Shown here: positions 20,097 through 30,136 of the stretch, in pieces | Numbering within the stretch: the stretch's first letter is position 1 | Layout of the letters: every line of letters begins with the position of its first letter | From: Evernia prunastri | Taxonomy: Eukaryota > Ascomycota > Lecanoromycetes > Lecanorales > Parmeliaceae | Assembly: GCA_003184365.1 (NCBI GenBank) | Contig: NKYR01000041.1 | Coordinates: 62,001-126,000, forward strand | Direction: 5' to 3' | Length of the DNA stretch: 64,000 nucleotides | Notes under the pieces: generated by a model | Database searches by the model: none | Seen by the model: the letters and a program-made list of their open reading frames with translations, nothing else | Told to the model about the DNA's origin: nothing | Program-made: the position numbers and the translations under genes

Positions 20097-22700
20097 TCAT
20101 CTCCTTCCTAAATCCACGTCTAATACCCTTCGCATTTGGAATTTCTCTTCTTCTGTTTCTCTCTCTGCCTCGCTCTCAGGAGAGAAAAAGCCTTTAACGG
20201 CAATGCCAACTACTCCTTCCCACAATCCCTCGATGACAGCTTTCAATGCCTCGCCGCTTTGTTTAAAGTCTGGAAAGGCATTAACCTCCAACAGCCATGG
20301 CACGCCTTTCTCGTCCACCATCCAATCGACCCCAAAAACCTCGAATGCATTCTCCAGTGTCTGGAAGTGAATCATCTGTTCCCTCGCAGCAGCTTCGAAG
20401 AGTGTGCCGGTTGCACGGCAGATGTGTTCAAAAATATCATTCTTCCAGTCCGGTAGCGTGCCTGCCTCTCCTAGTAGATCCCAGAAACGCACAACACTGC
20501 CTTCGCGACTGCCATCCTGAAGGCAGGTGTTTGTTAGGTGGACCCTTGGATCTATGGGATTGTCTAAAGCTGCAGAAAATCTATCCAAAGATGAGCCGCC
20601 AGGTGCGGTGTATGGCAGCGGTGCGAAGAGGCTAAGCATTTCCTTGTAGACGTACGTACGGAGCGCACCGACAGCGAGTACGTAGCTGCGAATGTGAAAT
20701 TTCCGCTTTCCATGAGACGACAGGAGCAGGGGTGGATGTATGTATCGTTGGGCAATGAAATGTCGAAGCTGCGAAGTCAAGATTCCTGCACCAATCACGT
20801 GCTGGCCATTGATGGCTGGGGGTGTTTCCACATCTTCATTATCTTCACTATCAGGCACCTCCCATTCCTCGAAAATAGATCTTAGCTCCTTTTCACTGCT
20901 AAAAAGCCTCACACCTTGCCCTTGGTCGCTCATGCCGGGCTTCAAGACCCACCATTCTCTGTCGTCCCGCTTCCAACTTTCCTGCAGCTCCCAACATTCC
21001 ATAAGCGCTTCGTCCAAAAATTCTGCATAATCAAGCTCAAAATCTACCGTCAACGGCACATGACCTTTGAGACTGGTGTCGTCTGGATGCTTGCTCCACC
21101 AACTAATTATGGTGTTGTGTAAAAAGTGTTTGCGGATTAACGCTTTGCGGATAATGTAGCTATTCGCCAAGGTAGTTCTTGGGTGTTCCAGAACTCGAGC
21201 GAAGTCCAAAGATTCGTACGGCGTTATCTGAAGCAAGTTATTGGCTTGGTGGGGTAGTTGTTCAAGCGAGGCGAGGACCTCATAGGAATTGAAAGAGAAA
21301 TTGGCTGAGAGAGCACTTTGAATCAGAGGGAGCACATAAGGATCTGCGTCGATGACCGCGTGGAATACTGGAGTTGATGACCGAGAGATTGCCGGAGACC
21401 TGATTATAGAGAACGTTAGAAGGCGTAGAAAGAGAGGTCATAAGTGAGCTCGGACAAGGGCCAAGTCTTGCGTCATCGAATCACATTGCAGCGGTGAATG
21501 ATAATGTAAATAAATTTTGCTGACATTTGCAAGAATTTATGTGCAGCTAAGCGGCCTTGAGAGTAAGTATACATTTTGACTTACTCACAGCTTAAGCTCT
21601 CCCATTGGTACATTGGAGGCATGCACGTAGTTGGCTTTTAAAGGAGTCACACTGGGAAGTAGTTTAGCGAGGCTGGGCTATAAAATCTGATGGTGCAACC
21701 AGTGACTTACCTAGTATATCCTTGATGGATCGCCCATCCGTCATTACCCGGCGGACTCTCGTCGATAGACTTCTGTATGTCACCAAATTTTGGTGCCCAC
21801 TTGAAGTGCCGGTGCTGGTGCCTTGTCGTCCTTTTCAGGGAGCCGGCACTCTGTGACTCCCCAATCTCCCTGATCTTCTGCTCCTGGCTTTGAGGATCTT
21901 CATCATCGTCGGTAGCTTCAACCTCTTGGAAAGAACTACCTGAAGTCCAGTAATTTTGCAAGGCATGTGTATACATTATTTTGTGATTTTCAACGTCCGG
22001 GATCAAAGGTACGTTGCACGAGTAAAGGTCCGCATCTTCATTCCAGTGACTGTAGAGATGCTCAACAAGTTTGACAGACAACCGACAAGCTCCAGCAATC
22101 AAATCTGGATCATGGTCCCGAGAATAAAAAGCGAAGGAGAGGGCAATGGCCCTCTTCCGACAAACAGCAGCTTCCATGGCTCCACCGATAGTCCCGCTTG
22201 ACAGGCTGAATAACGAGGTCGAATTCCTTCCATAACTAAAAAAGATAAGCATTTATACCAAAGTAGAAATAGTACGGTTTATTACTTGGGTCCTGAGACA
22301 ACCAAGTCAATTGGTGGTTTGTCTTGGAAGAAGTGATGAAGACCCAGTTGAGCACAGGTCGCCGGAGTTCCATTGACAAGAACCCATTCCTCTTCCTCTT
22401 CTTCAGAAGACAGAGGTCTCGGATGAGTAGTGCCGTCATCCTTGTGAAGTGTACCCGGACGAAAGTACGTGGGCTTGGTGACATGGCCGACAAAATGTGC
22501 TTTGCCGATCCATGAACGCTGCTGGTGGGGTAATATGACTGATACTTGGTGCCCTGCTTTCTGTAAGGTCTGCACAAATGCGTGGATATATGGGGATGAT
22601 TGATTGCTTTCGTGTCATCAATGAATTGATTCACTATTGAGCAGTAGAAGGATTATACTTACGAGGGAGGCCCATCATCGTTGATCACGAGTATGTGCAT
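20097..22700 (-). CDS. PBY1: SurE nucleotidase-like / tubulin-tyrosine-ligase-like fusion (Pby1)
   Basis: Five exons (22663-22700, 22286-22606, 21711-22235, 21589-21651, 20097-21399) join to 749 aa, close to the 753 aa of yeast Pby1. The introns are 56, 50, 59 and 189 nt. The N-terminal half is a SurE domain: MHILVINDDGPP with the metal-binding DD, QRSWIGKAH, LVVSGPNYGRN, GTIGGAMEA and a closing NYVHASN. After a linker comes a TTL-type ATP-grasp domain: WVLKPGMSDQGQGVRLF, KFHIRSYVLAVG, HLTNTCLQ and the metal site LEVNAFPDF. Yeast Pby1 is a P-body protein that binds the decapping enzyme Dcp2. The 189-nt intron makes the gene look like two unrelated ORFs, but the frame across CTTAAGCT|GTCTCC is continuous. 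Substrates of both domains are unknown. Confidence 0.9.
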
Positions 22701-23771
22701 TGTGCCAACGGATTTCTTGGTTTCGTTAATAATAAAAACGAGTGTAACTTTATGAATGAAGTGGTGAAGGTCGACATCAACCTACGCTACGCTACGCTAG
22801 GTTAAGGTTACGGTAAATTACAACATGCGTATTCATCTTGTATACTTACCCCTCCGCGATTATCCAACATCTTTACCCTTCCAAACAATGACTCCCATGG
22901 GATATTGAAAAAAAAGGGACACTCAATGAGATCGCTGTTTGTGTCAAGTCTTGCCGCCTCGTTCAGTCACTTCAGCCTTGAAATCACCTCTGATAAGAGC
23001 TGTTAAGGTATTGCTATTACAGCTCTCTCCGGAATCTTCTTGCCCTGGATGCCAAATGGCTCATTCTGTGTCGCAAGGTTCAAAGACTCCATGGAAGTTT
23101 GGGACTCTGCATGGTCTTTCTTACTCCAAGCGGAACGATCTGATCACTGGGACGGATTGAATTTACCAGCGAAAATGATTGGGTCGATTGGCCATCTCTC
23201 CATAAATCCCTCAAGCTATGCGTCCGGATCCCCGGCGATTGATGCAGCCAAGACCTCCATTCGTTCTACCAGTCGACGGCTCATGTATAATCTCCACTTA
23301 TATTGCGGTTTTTGTGCCTTCCTGATCTATTGATAAGATATGTCTGATTGTCTTGACCGTCGTGATATCCGTGGCAGGAGATAAAGAAGCTGGCGTTAGC
23401 GGGCTTTTAGCCGTGTCATCTCGATAAACGAGGAGCGATATTTGGTATTTGGGGAGCTAATAAAGTAGGTAACTAGTATAACCGTTGAACAGAAAAACCG
23501 GTTGAGGGGAATCCAATCAGCGAATGGCATTCTTAACTGTTCCGCTCCCTTGTTAATTTTATACTATACGGCACGGCCTAGAGCGCAGTGGGGTAGGAAG
23601 AAACCCCGCCTTCAAATCTACCATGACGTTCTCTTGCGTCTTGTTGAATAAGATAGACCAATCTTTCCTCTGTTATTCGGTCCTTCCTTTCGTCTCACTA
23701 TTTATCACTCTTCCATACCCAAGTCCCCATACTCATAACTCAAGCTGCGCATCAACAGCAGCCCTCGAGCC
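22701..23771. other. Intergenic between PBY1 and the sugar transporter
   Basis: The divergent promoters lie here. A short run of CTACG units occurs near 22782-22800. Small ORFs at 22.9-23.3 kb do not resemble proteins. The last 150 bases before the transporter ATG are C/T-rich, typical of a fungal 5' UTR. Confidence 0.5.
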
Positions 23772-26028
23772 ATGGCTGTATTCAACAAAAGCCGAGCAGG
23801 AGCGAAAGCCCCATATTTCGGCCTGACAGGAGGATGGCTCACTTTCTGGGTGGTAAGCACTTTTCTGCGCCTATCTCTTCCCTGCTCCCGCCCAATGCTT
23901 CAGTCTGAAGACACGCTTGGAGAGTAAGGAATCTGTTCAACTCTTTAAACGTATCCTCAGTCCCAGGAATCTGTCATCACAGAGAAATGCTGACGTCGAA
24001 ATGGTGTAGTCGGTCGCATGTGCTACTGACATGACTCTTTTTGGCTACGACCAAGGAGTCTTTGGTATACAAATTCCTCACCTATCCACACGAATCCAAG
24101 ACGGCGCTAACCGTAAGTTATTGTAGGCGGTGTGATTGTAACTCAGGACTTCCTCGACACATTGAACTTATCAGGACCCGAGCATACTTCGCTTCTTGGC
24201 ACAGTCACTGCCTTATACGATGTTGGATGCTTTTTCGGCGCCGTGTACGTATTCTCCACGTCCAGGCCTAGGCCGTTTTCATTCTCAAGATACATATGTC
24301 TCGAGGGTCTTTTAAAACCTTCGCGACTAACTCGCAATTCTAATCCAGAGCCGCTTTCTCTCTTGGTGAAAGACTGGGCAGGAAAAAGTCCGTCTTATTG
24401 GGAACTACGGTGATGAGCATAGGAGCCATTCTTCAGATCTCGTCCTACAGCGTGGCTCAAATGATTGTTGGTCGCATCGTTGCTGGTCTCGGCAACGGCT
24501 TAAACACCGCGACAGCCCCCGTATGGCAAGCCGAGACGTCCAAAGCTGCCTGGAGAGGCAAACTCGTGGTCATTGAGTTGATTCTGAACATCGCTGGCTT
24601 CTCTTTGAGCAACTGGATTACATATGGCTTCTCTTACGTAAATGGCCCAGTTGCGTGGAGATTCCCACTGGCTTTCCAATTCATTTTTATTTTCATTCTT
24701 TATGGAACAGTTCCCTGGCTTCCAGAAAGTCCAAGATGGCTGATTGCACACGGGCAAGTTGAAGAGGCTGAGCAGATCATAGCTGACCTAGAGGCCACGA
24801 CGGTCGATGATGCCTACGTTGTCACAGAGTCGAAAGAGATTCAATGGGCAGTCCAATAGTACGTATTTTCGGAGTCCATGACTCCTTTTCTGAACCAAAT
24901 GTTGAGTCTTGAGACTTGTCTTGGGAGTATTTACTCTCTAGGCGTGTTTCAAGGCTTGCGAACCCCCTCAAACAAGCAAGACTGACCCCGATATCATAAT
25001 CAAGCGAGCGTGAGAACGGCGTCAGCTGGTGGGATCTGTTGAGAGGTAAATCCGGGAATGGGACATCGACAATCCGTCGATTGATTCTTGGAGCTGGAGC
25101 ACAGGCTATGCAACAGCTCGCCGGTATCAACGTATGTTGGATAACAGGCTCTTCACACCTCATCGCGTCCAGTATATTGACCGGATATAGGTAACTAGCT
25201 ATTATTTGCCGACAGTGTTGATCCAATCTGTTGGGTTGAGCGAGAAATTGGCTCGTCTGCTAGCAGCTTGCAATTCAGTCAGCTACCTCGCGTTTTCCAT
25301 GATAGGAATTCCTAACGTTGAGAGGTGGGGCCGACGAAAAATGATGATGTATGCCTCCATTGGCCAGGCAGTAAGCTATTTGCTCATCACGATTCTGCTG
25401 CGGTACAATGAGTTGCCGGGCTATAGCGGCAGCAAGCAAGTTGCCTCGGCATCAGTAGCCTTTTTCTTTACATATTACATATTTTTTGGCATTGGGTTTC
25501 AAGGTGTCCCATGGCTCTATCCCACGGAGATCAACTCTTTGTCCATGAGAACGAAAGGTGCCGCTCTTGGCACGGCATCAAATTGGGCTTTCAACTTCAT
25601 GGTGGTGGAGATAACGCCAATCGGAATCCAGTCCCTGGGCTGGAAGTTTTATATCATTTGGACTGTTCTGAATGCATCTTTCGTTCCTATTGTTTACCTC
25701 TTCTACCCCGAAACCGCAGATCGGACCCTCGAAGACGTGGACCGTCTTTTCCGCGAAAATCAAGATGTAGGTTCTTTACAATTGTTATTCTCCATTGCCA
25801 TATATTCACTGATGCCGCACCCGCTAGATTTTCGTTTTCAAAGATCCAGATGCTATATCCGCAAAGAGACCATTGGCGTACATAGAGCACGAGCAAGCAG
25901 AGGTCAGGCGAAATAGTAGTGTTATCAGTGCAAATCCAGAGGCCATTAAGCGGAGGATGGAGGCTCTGGACAGGGCGAACAAGGGGGTAGACGAGGAGAA
26001 AGAGGCGGAACTAGTGGAGAACGCATAG
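23772..26028 (+). CDS. Major facilitator sugar transporter
   Basis: Seven exons (23772-23852, 24010-24064, 24127-24244, 24349-24858, 25005-25131, 25191-25766, 25828-26028) give 555 aa with twelve predicted membrane spans. Sugar porter signatures are all present: GYDQGVF in span 1, ERLGRKKS in the first loop, IVGRIVAGLGNG, PESPRWLIAHG in the central loop, QQLAGIN in span 7, and PETADRTLEDVD after span 12. It is a proton-coupled sugar importer of the plasma membrane; the sugar is not predictable, and the galactokinase gene 9 kb away is not evidence of galactose use. Six introns is many for this family. The 146-nt and 157-nt introns resemble the repeated introns of the SDR gene at 55.4 kb. Confidence 0.95.
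23853..24009 (+). repeat. Possible introner-like intron, transporter intron 1
   Basis: A 157-nt intron, longer than usual here. It has a core (CAGTCTGAAGACACG, then GGAGAGT) and a 3' AAATGCTGACGTCG segment that line up with the repeated SDR introns. The match is weak enough that chance cannot be excluded. Confidence 0.4.
24859..25004 (+). repeat. Introner-like intron, transporter intron 4
   Basis: A 146-nt intron starting GTACGTATTTTCGGAG. It shares with the SDR introns the block ATGTTG-xx-TCTTGAG, the core GACTTGTCxxxGGAGT, and the 3' block CTGACCCC before ATAATCAAG. Length and order of the blocks agree, with one gap of about six bases. Confidence 0.7.
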
Positions 26029-26540
26029 GCCTCTGCTGCAACGTCAAAGTCTGGGAGTAAAGTCAACAGCGAACTTTGAGTGGGTACGGAATGAAGGAGA
26101 CCGTGCATCTACCGCGTTCTTGCGCGGACAATGGGTTTGATTGAGGCTGGTACGGAGTTGTGGCAACCTATCAATTATGCAGAGCCATCGAAAAGATCAG
26201 GTATTACTGGTAGTCCTCGCAGCTCATTTCATATTTTACCTTACTTTACGAAAGATGGGGTTTGTTGATCAACTACTCCCTACTAGTGCTACGGTAAAGC
26301 ATGAATTTCTTCTTGTATAATTTCTTGTTGTAGTTATACTCGCAACTTTCGAAAAGGACTCCTCTGATTTGGATTTTTCGAGTCTCTCTCGTGTTGCTTT
26401 GTCACATCTTCTAATTGTACAGACTGATTGAGAGACCACAAGTGCTGTTTCCGATTTCACGAGGATGCCTTATAGTACCCTGTTACCTAGCCAGAGCCTG
26501 AAAGGTAAAGGGCTGACCGTTACCCACGCCTCAGTCTGGG
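26029..26540. other. Convergent intergenic region
   Basis: Holds the 3' ends of the transporter and NUDIX genes. The one ORF here (26269-26460, minus) has no protein-like features. Confidence 0.55.
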
Positions 26541-27107
26541 TCACTCATTGATGGATGCTGCTTGATTTTCTTTCCAGCCAAAAGCATCTTCAACAACAAG
26601 CCTCATCTCATCCGTCATTTCTAAGGCTCCAACTTCATCTTTAGCTACCCACATCCCCTCGGAATGCTCTTCAGGATTGACATGAAATGTATCTTCAGCT
26701 ATCTCGCACACAAAGTTAATCTGGAAAGACGACTTTCGCACCACAACCTCCTCCTCACCCTGCCTGACCTTTTTCTCCGTGGAATAAGCAAACGGCTTTA
26801 TGCTTGCTTTCACACAGTTGAACGATAGAGTGGTCTCTTCGCGGACTTCTCTCGCCAGCGCTTGGAAGATGTCGGCGTCTGTATCTTCAACATTACCACC
26901 TGGGATTTCGAAAACATTAGGATAAAACTTCTCTCTGGCCGCGCGCTTGAGAAGAAGGATTTTGGCGGGGGGCGAGGGATTTGGACGGAAGATGACGGCG
27001 CCCACAATAATCTTATCGTATGGATGGCCAGCTGGTGACGGATGTTTGATGCGGTATTGAGACTTCGTCAGTGAGAGCAAAGCCTGGAAGTTTGATTCGG
27101 AAGCCAT
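26541..27107 (-). CDS. NUDIX hydrolase
   Basis: A single-exon gene of 188 aa. NUDIX enzymes hydrolyse nucleoside diphosphates linked to another group; the substrate of this one cannot be named. The fold is recognisable from the N-terminal strand (IIVGAVIFRP, then KILLLKRA) and the box at about residues 68-95, with PGGNVEDTD and LAREVREETTL. Against the canonical G-x5-E-x7-REUxEExGU, one extra residue lies between the Gly pair and the REVREE helix and Thr replaces the last Gly. The metal-binding glutamates are kept. Such variants are common in fungal NUDIX proteins. No targeting signal is seen, so the protein is probably cytosolic. The ATG context (GAAGCCATGAG on the plus strand reads CTCATGGCTTC) is acceptable. 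Confidence 0.88.
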   Translation of the reverse strand: MASESNFQALLSLTKSQYRIKHPSPAGHPYDKIIVGAVIFRPNPSPPAKILLLKRAAREKFYPNVFEIPGGNVEDTDADIFQALAREVREETTLSFNCVKASIKPFAYSTEKKVRQGEEEVVVRKSSFQINFVCEIAEDTFHVNPEEHSEGMWVAKDEVGALEMTDEMRLVVEDAFGWKENQAASINE

Positions 27108-28591
27108 GAGTCCGTTGAGTGAAGATGAACGAGATGTTTGAGAATGTGAGTGAGTATGTGTGTGTGGAGTGTTGTTTGGGTTGGGAGCCTGGAATAAGTG
27201 TTGAAATATATGCCTCAGGCTCTCAGCTACCTAGTGTAAGGTAGCGAGGAAAGTGAAAATGACTAAGTGAATATAAAGTACTCTAGGGCTAGGGCGATTC
27301 CGCAAGTATTGGAATCGAATGTACCTAAAGTAAGTAGTGTGTGGACATCTATTATTAAGCATGGCAAGAGATTTATCTAGGAGCAGATCTCCAAATATAT
27401 ACCCCTTCAACTCCATATGATATGGCGCAATCCGGTGGGGCCCGTCTCCTTCGCATTAGGTATTCTCGCCTGGTCCTCAAGTGGACTAAATACTCCATAA
27501 TATGTGCCAAGCCACCAAATTTCCGACAATACCTTAGGTACCTCTTACCTTGAGCCTTGGAACCTCGAAGAAGTAAGTGTGTGTGTGCACTACACCATGT
27601 TCAGTGTAAGATTCTATCATCAGAGAAACAATGATAAACAAAAATCAATGGTGAGCATAGTTACGTAAGCTAGCTTGCTTTGTTGGCCCATGTAGCGCAT
27701 TTGAATTCCATCGAAGTTTGAGCGCCGCGGAACCGGTACCGACGCTCCATCTGAGGGTATTGTCTAGTGGCAAGCATATGCGGTCTTTTAATTTCGACCT
27801 AAACTTGGCCTTTCAAGCGCTACACTTACTCATCAGTGCTGCCTGGCGGTGCCGGCGACTGACATATCAAATTTGAGCTCATACATGCTGCTGCTGCAGT
27901 AGTATGCGGACAGCCGCTCCTCCGGCTGCCTTCGAAAGTTCAGGAAACCCAACAAAAGCTGTGTGTATTCAACGAATCCTATGCCTTGCTTCGTTGCTTG
28001 TTCCCCGCCGGCCCTAACAGCGTAGATAATGGGACAGGTCATCCGGACGTGGATACGGCGTGGATGGCCCATGCTTCCCTTTATCAGCACCAGTCTATAT
28101 ACGTAGTCAGAGGTGCGAGTACAATCCAGGGGCAGCAATCGTTCCCAATTCGGTGGTACATATGGCTGATGCAATTGCTATTTAACGGTAATAGCATCTT
28201 CATCAACACTCACTGCGAAGACCAGAATGTACCATGTGCAGATCAATTACGTCTTAGAATGTTAAAACCGGAGCTATCCCTGGACCCTTTCCCATTTTCT
28301 GCAGCAGAAGGTCTGTCCAAGACCAAGGATATGGTCCGTTCCTGTTGTTTGGCTGGCTGTGCTCTTTTTATGGCACGGGTTCCACTTGACCGGATCAGAA
28401 TTGTGCCCCGGCTTCGAGAACGCAGAAACCGGATCCGTTGAGGCTTGTGGAAATCAGGATATCAAAAGCAGGGACAGCATGCTATCTGAGAACCACTTTA
28501 TCGATTCACATTATACAGAATATTCTACCTGTCTTCTGCAGTAAATTCAATAAGTTGTGGTTCTTCAGAAGCCTTGCATCGAGAGACAGGC
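27108..28591. other. Gene-poor left flank of the fusion ORF
   Basis: Almost 1.5 kb without a confident gene. Opposed ORFs of 113 codons (27833-28174, minus) and 151 codons (27986-28441, plus) cover the same bases, and neither resembles a family I know. The stretch may contain decayed coding sequence. TAGGTACCT-type motifs occur near 27.53 kb. Confidence 0.45.
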
Positions 28592-30136
28592 ATGGCGCCC
28601 CTCAATATCGCCATTGTTGGACTAGGTCAACGCAGTCGAAAGCGCGCAGTACATGCCATTCACAAAAATAGCGGTCTTTGGTGTCTTGTTGCAGCATGTG
28701 ACACCAAGCACGAGGCTCGCGGAGCTTTTGCACTGCTACACCTTACCGTTCCGATCTTCGAAGACGTTCTACACTTGGTTCAGTGGCACCAGCAGGTGAC
28801 AGCTAATCGGATTGATTGTGCTTACGTGGCAGTGCCTCACTATCTCTACTCTGATGTTGTAATTCCACTTCTTGAAGCGAACATCCACGTCTTGAAAGAA
28901 AAACCCGCAGCATCAACGCCCGAAGAATTGAAAATCTTCCAAAGCCTAGGAGCGTCAAGCTCAGTCACACTGGAGATCGCGAGCCAGCGCCGTTATGGAA
29001 GTCTTCTGGGCAAGATGAAAGAATGGATCCCATTTGTAGGTACAATACATACTGTGGAGGCGACTCGCAAGATTTCGGTGACAAACCTAGGCGATGGTTG
29101 GAGAGCCAAGTCCGCCCTTGCTTGCGGCGGAGCTATGGGCGACGTCAGATGGCACATCGTTGACCAGGTCTTAAGTCTGGTTGGCGACGGCTCCATTCCA
29201 AAGGTTGCTTACTCGAAGATGTTTCACATCCGTGCCTATCAAGGCCATGACTGTGAGGATACACATATGTGGGGAATCCCATGCGACATGCCTGCAATTC
29301 GGGCGGTCCTTCGAGTCAGAAAGGATATCCTCTTGTTCGAAGATTGTTCGCACGCACATGGTGGTCAGCTAAATGGCAAGCCTCTAGGCACCTTCGGGGA
29401 TGGCGCAGTCTGGTCGCTTCAGGGGCAGAAGATCGTGACTGGCGGCGAGGGTGGCATCACTTTAACAAAGCACGCAGACTTCCACTATCGGCAGCTACTC
29501 TGGGGACATTACAACAAGAGATGCAAAGTCGAGATTCCAACAAGCCACCCTCTGCAGCCATACAGCTTGACTGGAGCTGGCTTGAAGTCCAGAGCACATC
29601 CACTAGCTATCGCCATTGCGCTAAAGCAGCTACGTAGGCTTGGCGAATTCCACGAATACAAGTCGCGTTACGCTCAGCAGTTAGCGAGAGGCCTCGAGTC
29701 AATCAGGTTTCTCGAGGTCCCCACCTTTGGTTTCCGCCCCGATGGGTTTCGTGAGCCGGCCTGGTACGCTTTCGTCATGCGCTTCAAATCATCACAGGCA
29801 CCTCGCGGCCTTGATCGCGAGACTTTCGTGGAGGAGCTTATCTCACAAGGTCTTGGAGACGTGGACATTCCTGGCTCTACTGGTCTTCTCCATAAGGAAC
29901 CTCTCTTCAACCGACCAGAAATCATTCTTCCACATCTTTACACCCAAGGCTCCGTGGGTGACCCTGGGAAATGCAATTCTTTTCATCGTGCCCAAGCATT
30001 CTTCGATGAAGCAATCAAGCTGCCGGTGTATGCCACTGCGGACGATCAAGCGATCACAGACTATTACGTCCAAACTATCAATGCCGTTGCACACAGGTGG
30101 GGGACTCGGGATGCAGAGACAGATCAAATGGCTTAA
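28592..30136 (+). CDS. Hybrid Gfo/Idh/MocA dehydrogenase - DegT/DnrJ/StrS aminotransferase ORF
   Basis: An intronless ORF of 514 aa. Residues 1-222 are the N-terminal half of a Gfo/Idh/MocA oxidoreductase: Rossmann motif IAIVGLGQRSR, the catalytic EKP (HVLKEKPAAS), and GGAMGDVRWHIVDQVLSLVG. At about residue 224 the sequence becomes the C-terminal part of a DegT-type sugar aminotransferase: HMWGIPCDMPAI, FEDCSHAHG, then SLQGQKIVTGGEGG with the PLP lysine near residue 280. The C-terminal sheet of the first enzyme and the N-terminal third of the second, including the segment that grips the PLP phosphate, are missing. In bacteria such enzyme pairs make amino sugars or aminocyclitols. The lack of introns, unlike most neighbours, suggests horizontal origin. 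An in-frame internal deletion of a two-domain or two-gene ancestor is the simplest reading. The ORF is intact but activity is doubtful. Confidence 0.75.
   Translation: MAPLNIAIVGLGQRSRKRAVHAIHKNSGLWCLVAACDTKHEARGAFALLHLTVPIFEDVLHLVQWHQQVTANRIDCAYVAVPHYLYSDVVIPLLEANIHVLKEKPAASTPEELKIFQSLGASSSVTLEIASQRRYGSLLGKMKEWIPFVGTIHTVEATRKISVTNLGDGWRAKSALACGGAMGDVRWHIVDQVLSLVGDGSIPKVAYSKMFHIRAYQGHDCEDTHMWGIPCDMPAIRAVLRVRKDILLFEDCSHAHGGQLNGKPLGTFGDGAVWSLQGQKIVTGGEGGITLTKHADFHYRQLLWGHYNKRCKVEIPTSHPLQPYSLTGAGLKSRAHPLAIAIALKQLRRLGEFHEYKSRYAQQLARGLESIRFLEVPTFGFRPDGFREPAWYAFVMRFKSSQAPRGLDRETFVEELISQGLGDVDIPGSTGLLHKEPLFNRPEIILPHLYTQGSVGDPGKCNSFHRAQAFFDEAIKLPVYATADDQAITDYYVQTINAVAHRWGTRDAETDQMA

Noticed and set aside
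22782..22800. CTACG run as a microsatellite of interest
   Set aside because: Only about three units long; too short to be informative.
24245..24348. Transporter intron 3 as another introner copy
   Set aside because: Only the first 12 bases (GTACGTATTCTC) match; the remaining 90 bases lack the core and branch blocks.
27833..28441. Opposed ORFs of 113 and 151 codons as genes
   Set aside because: They overlap on opposite strands, have no family motifs and no supporting start or splice context.
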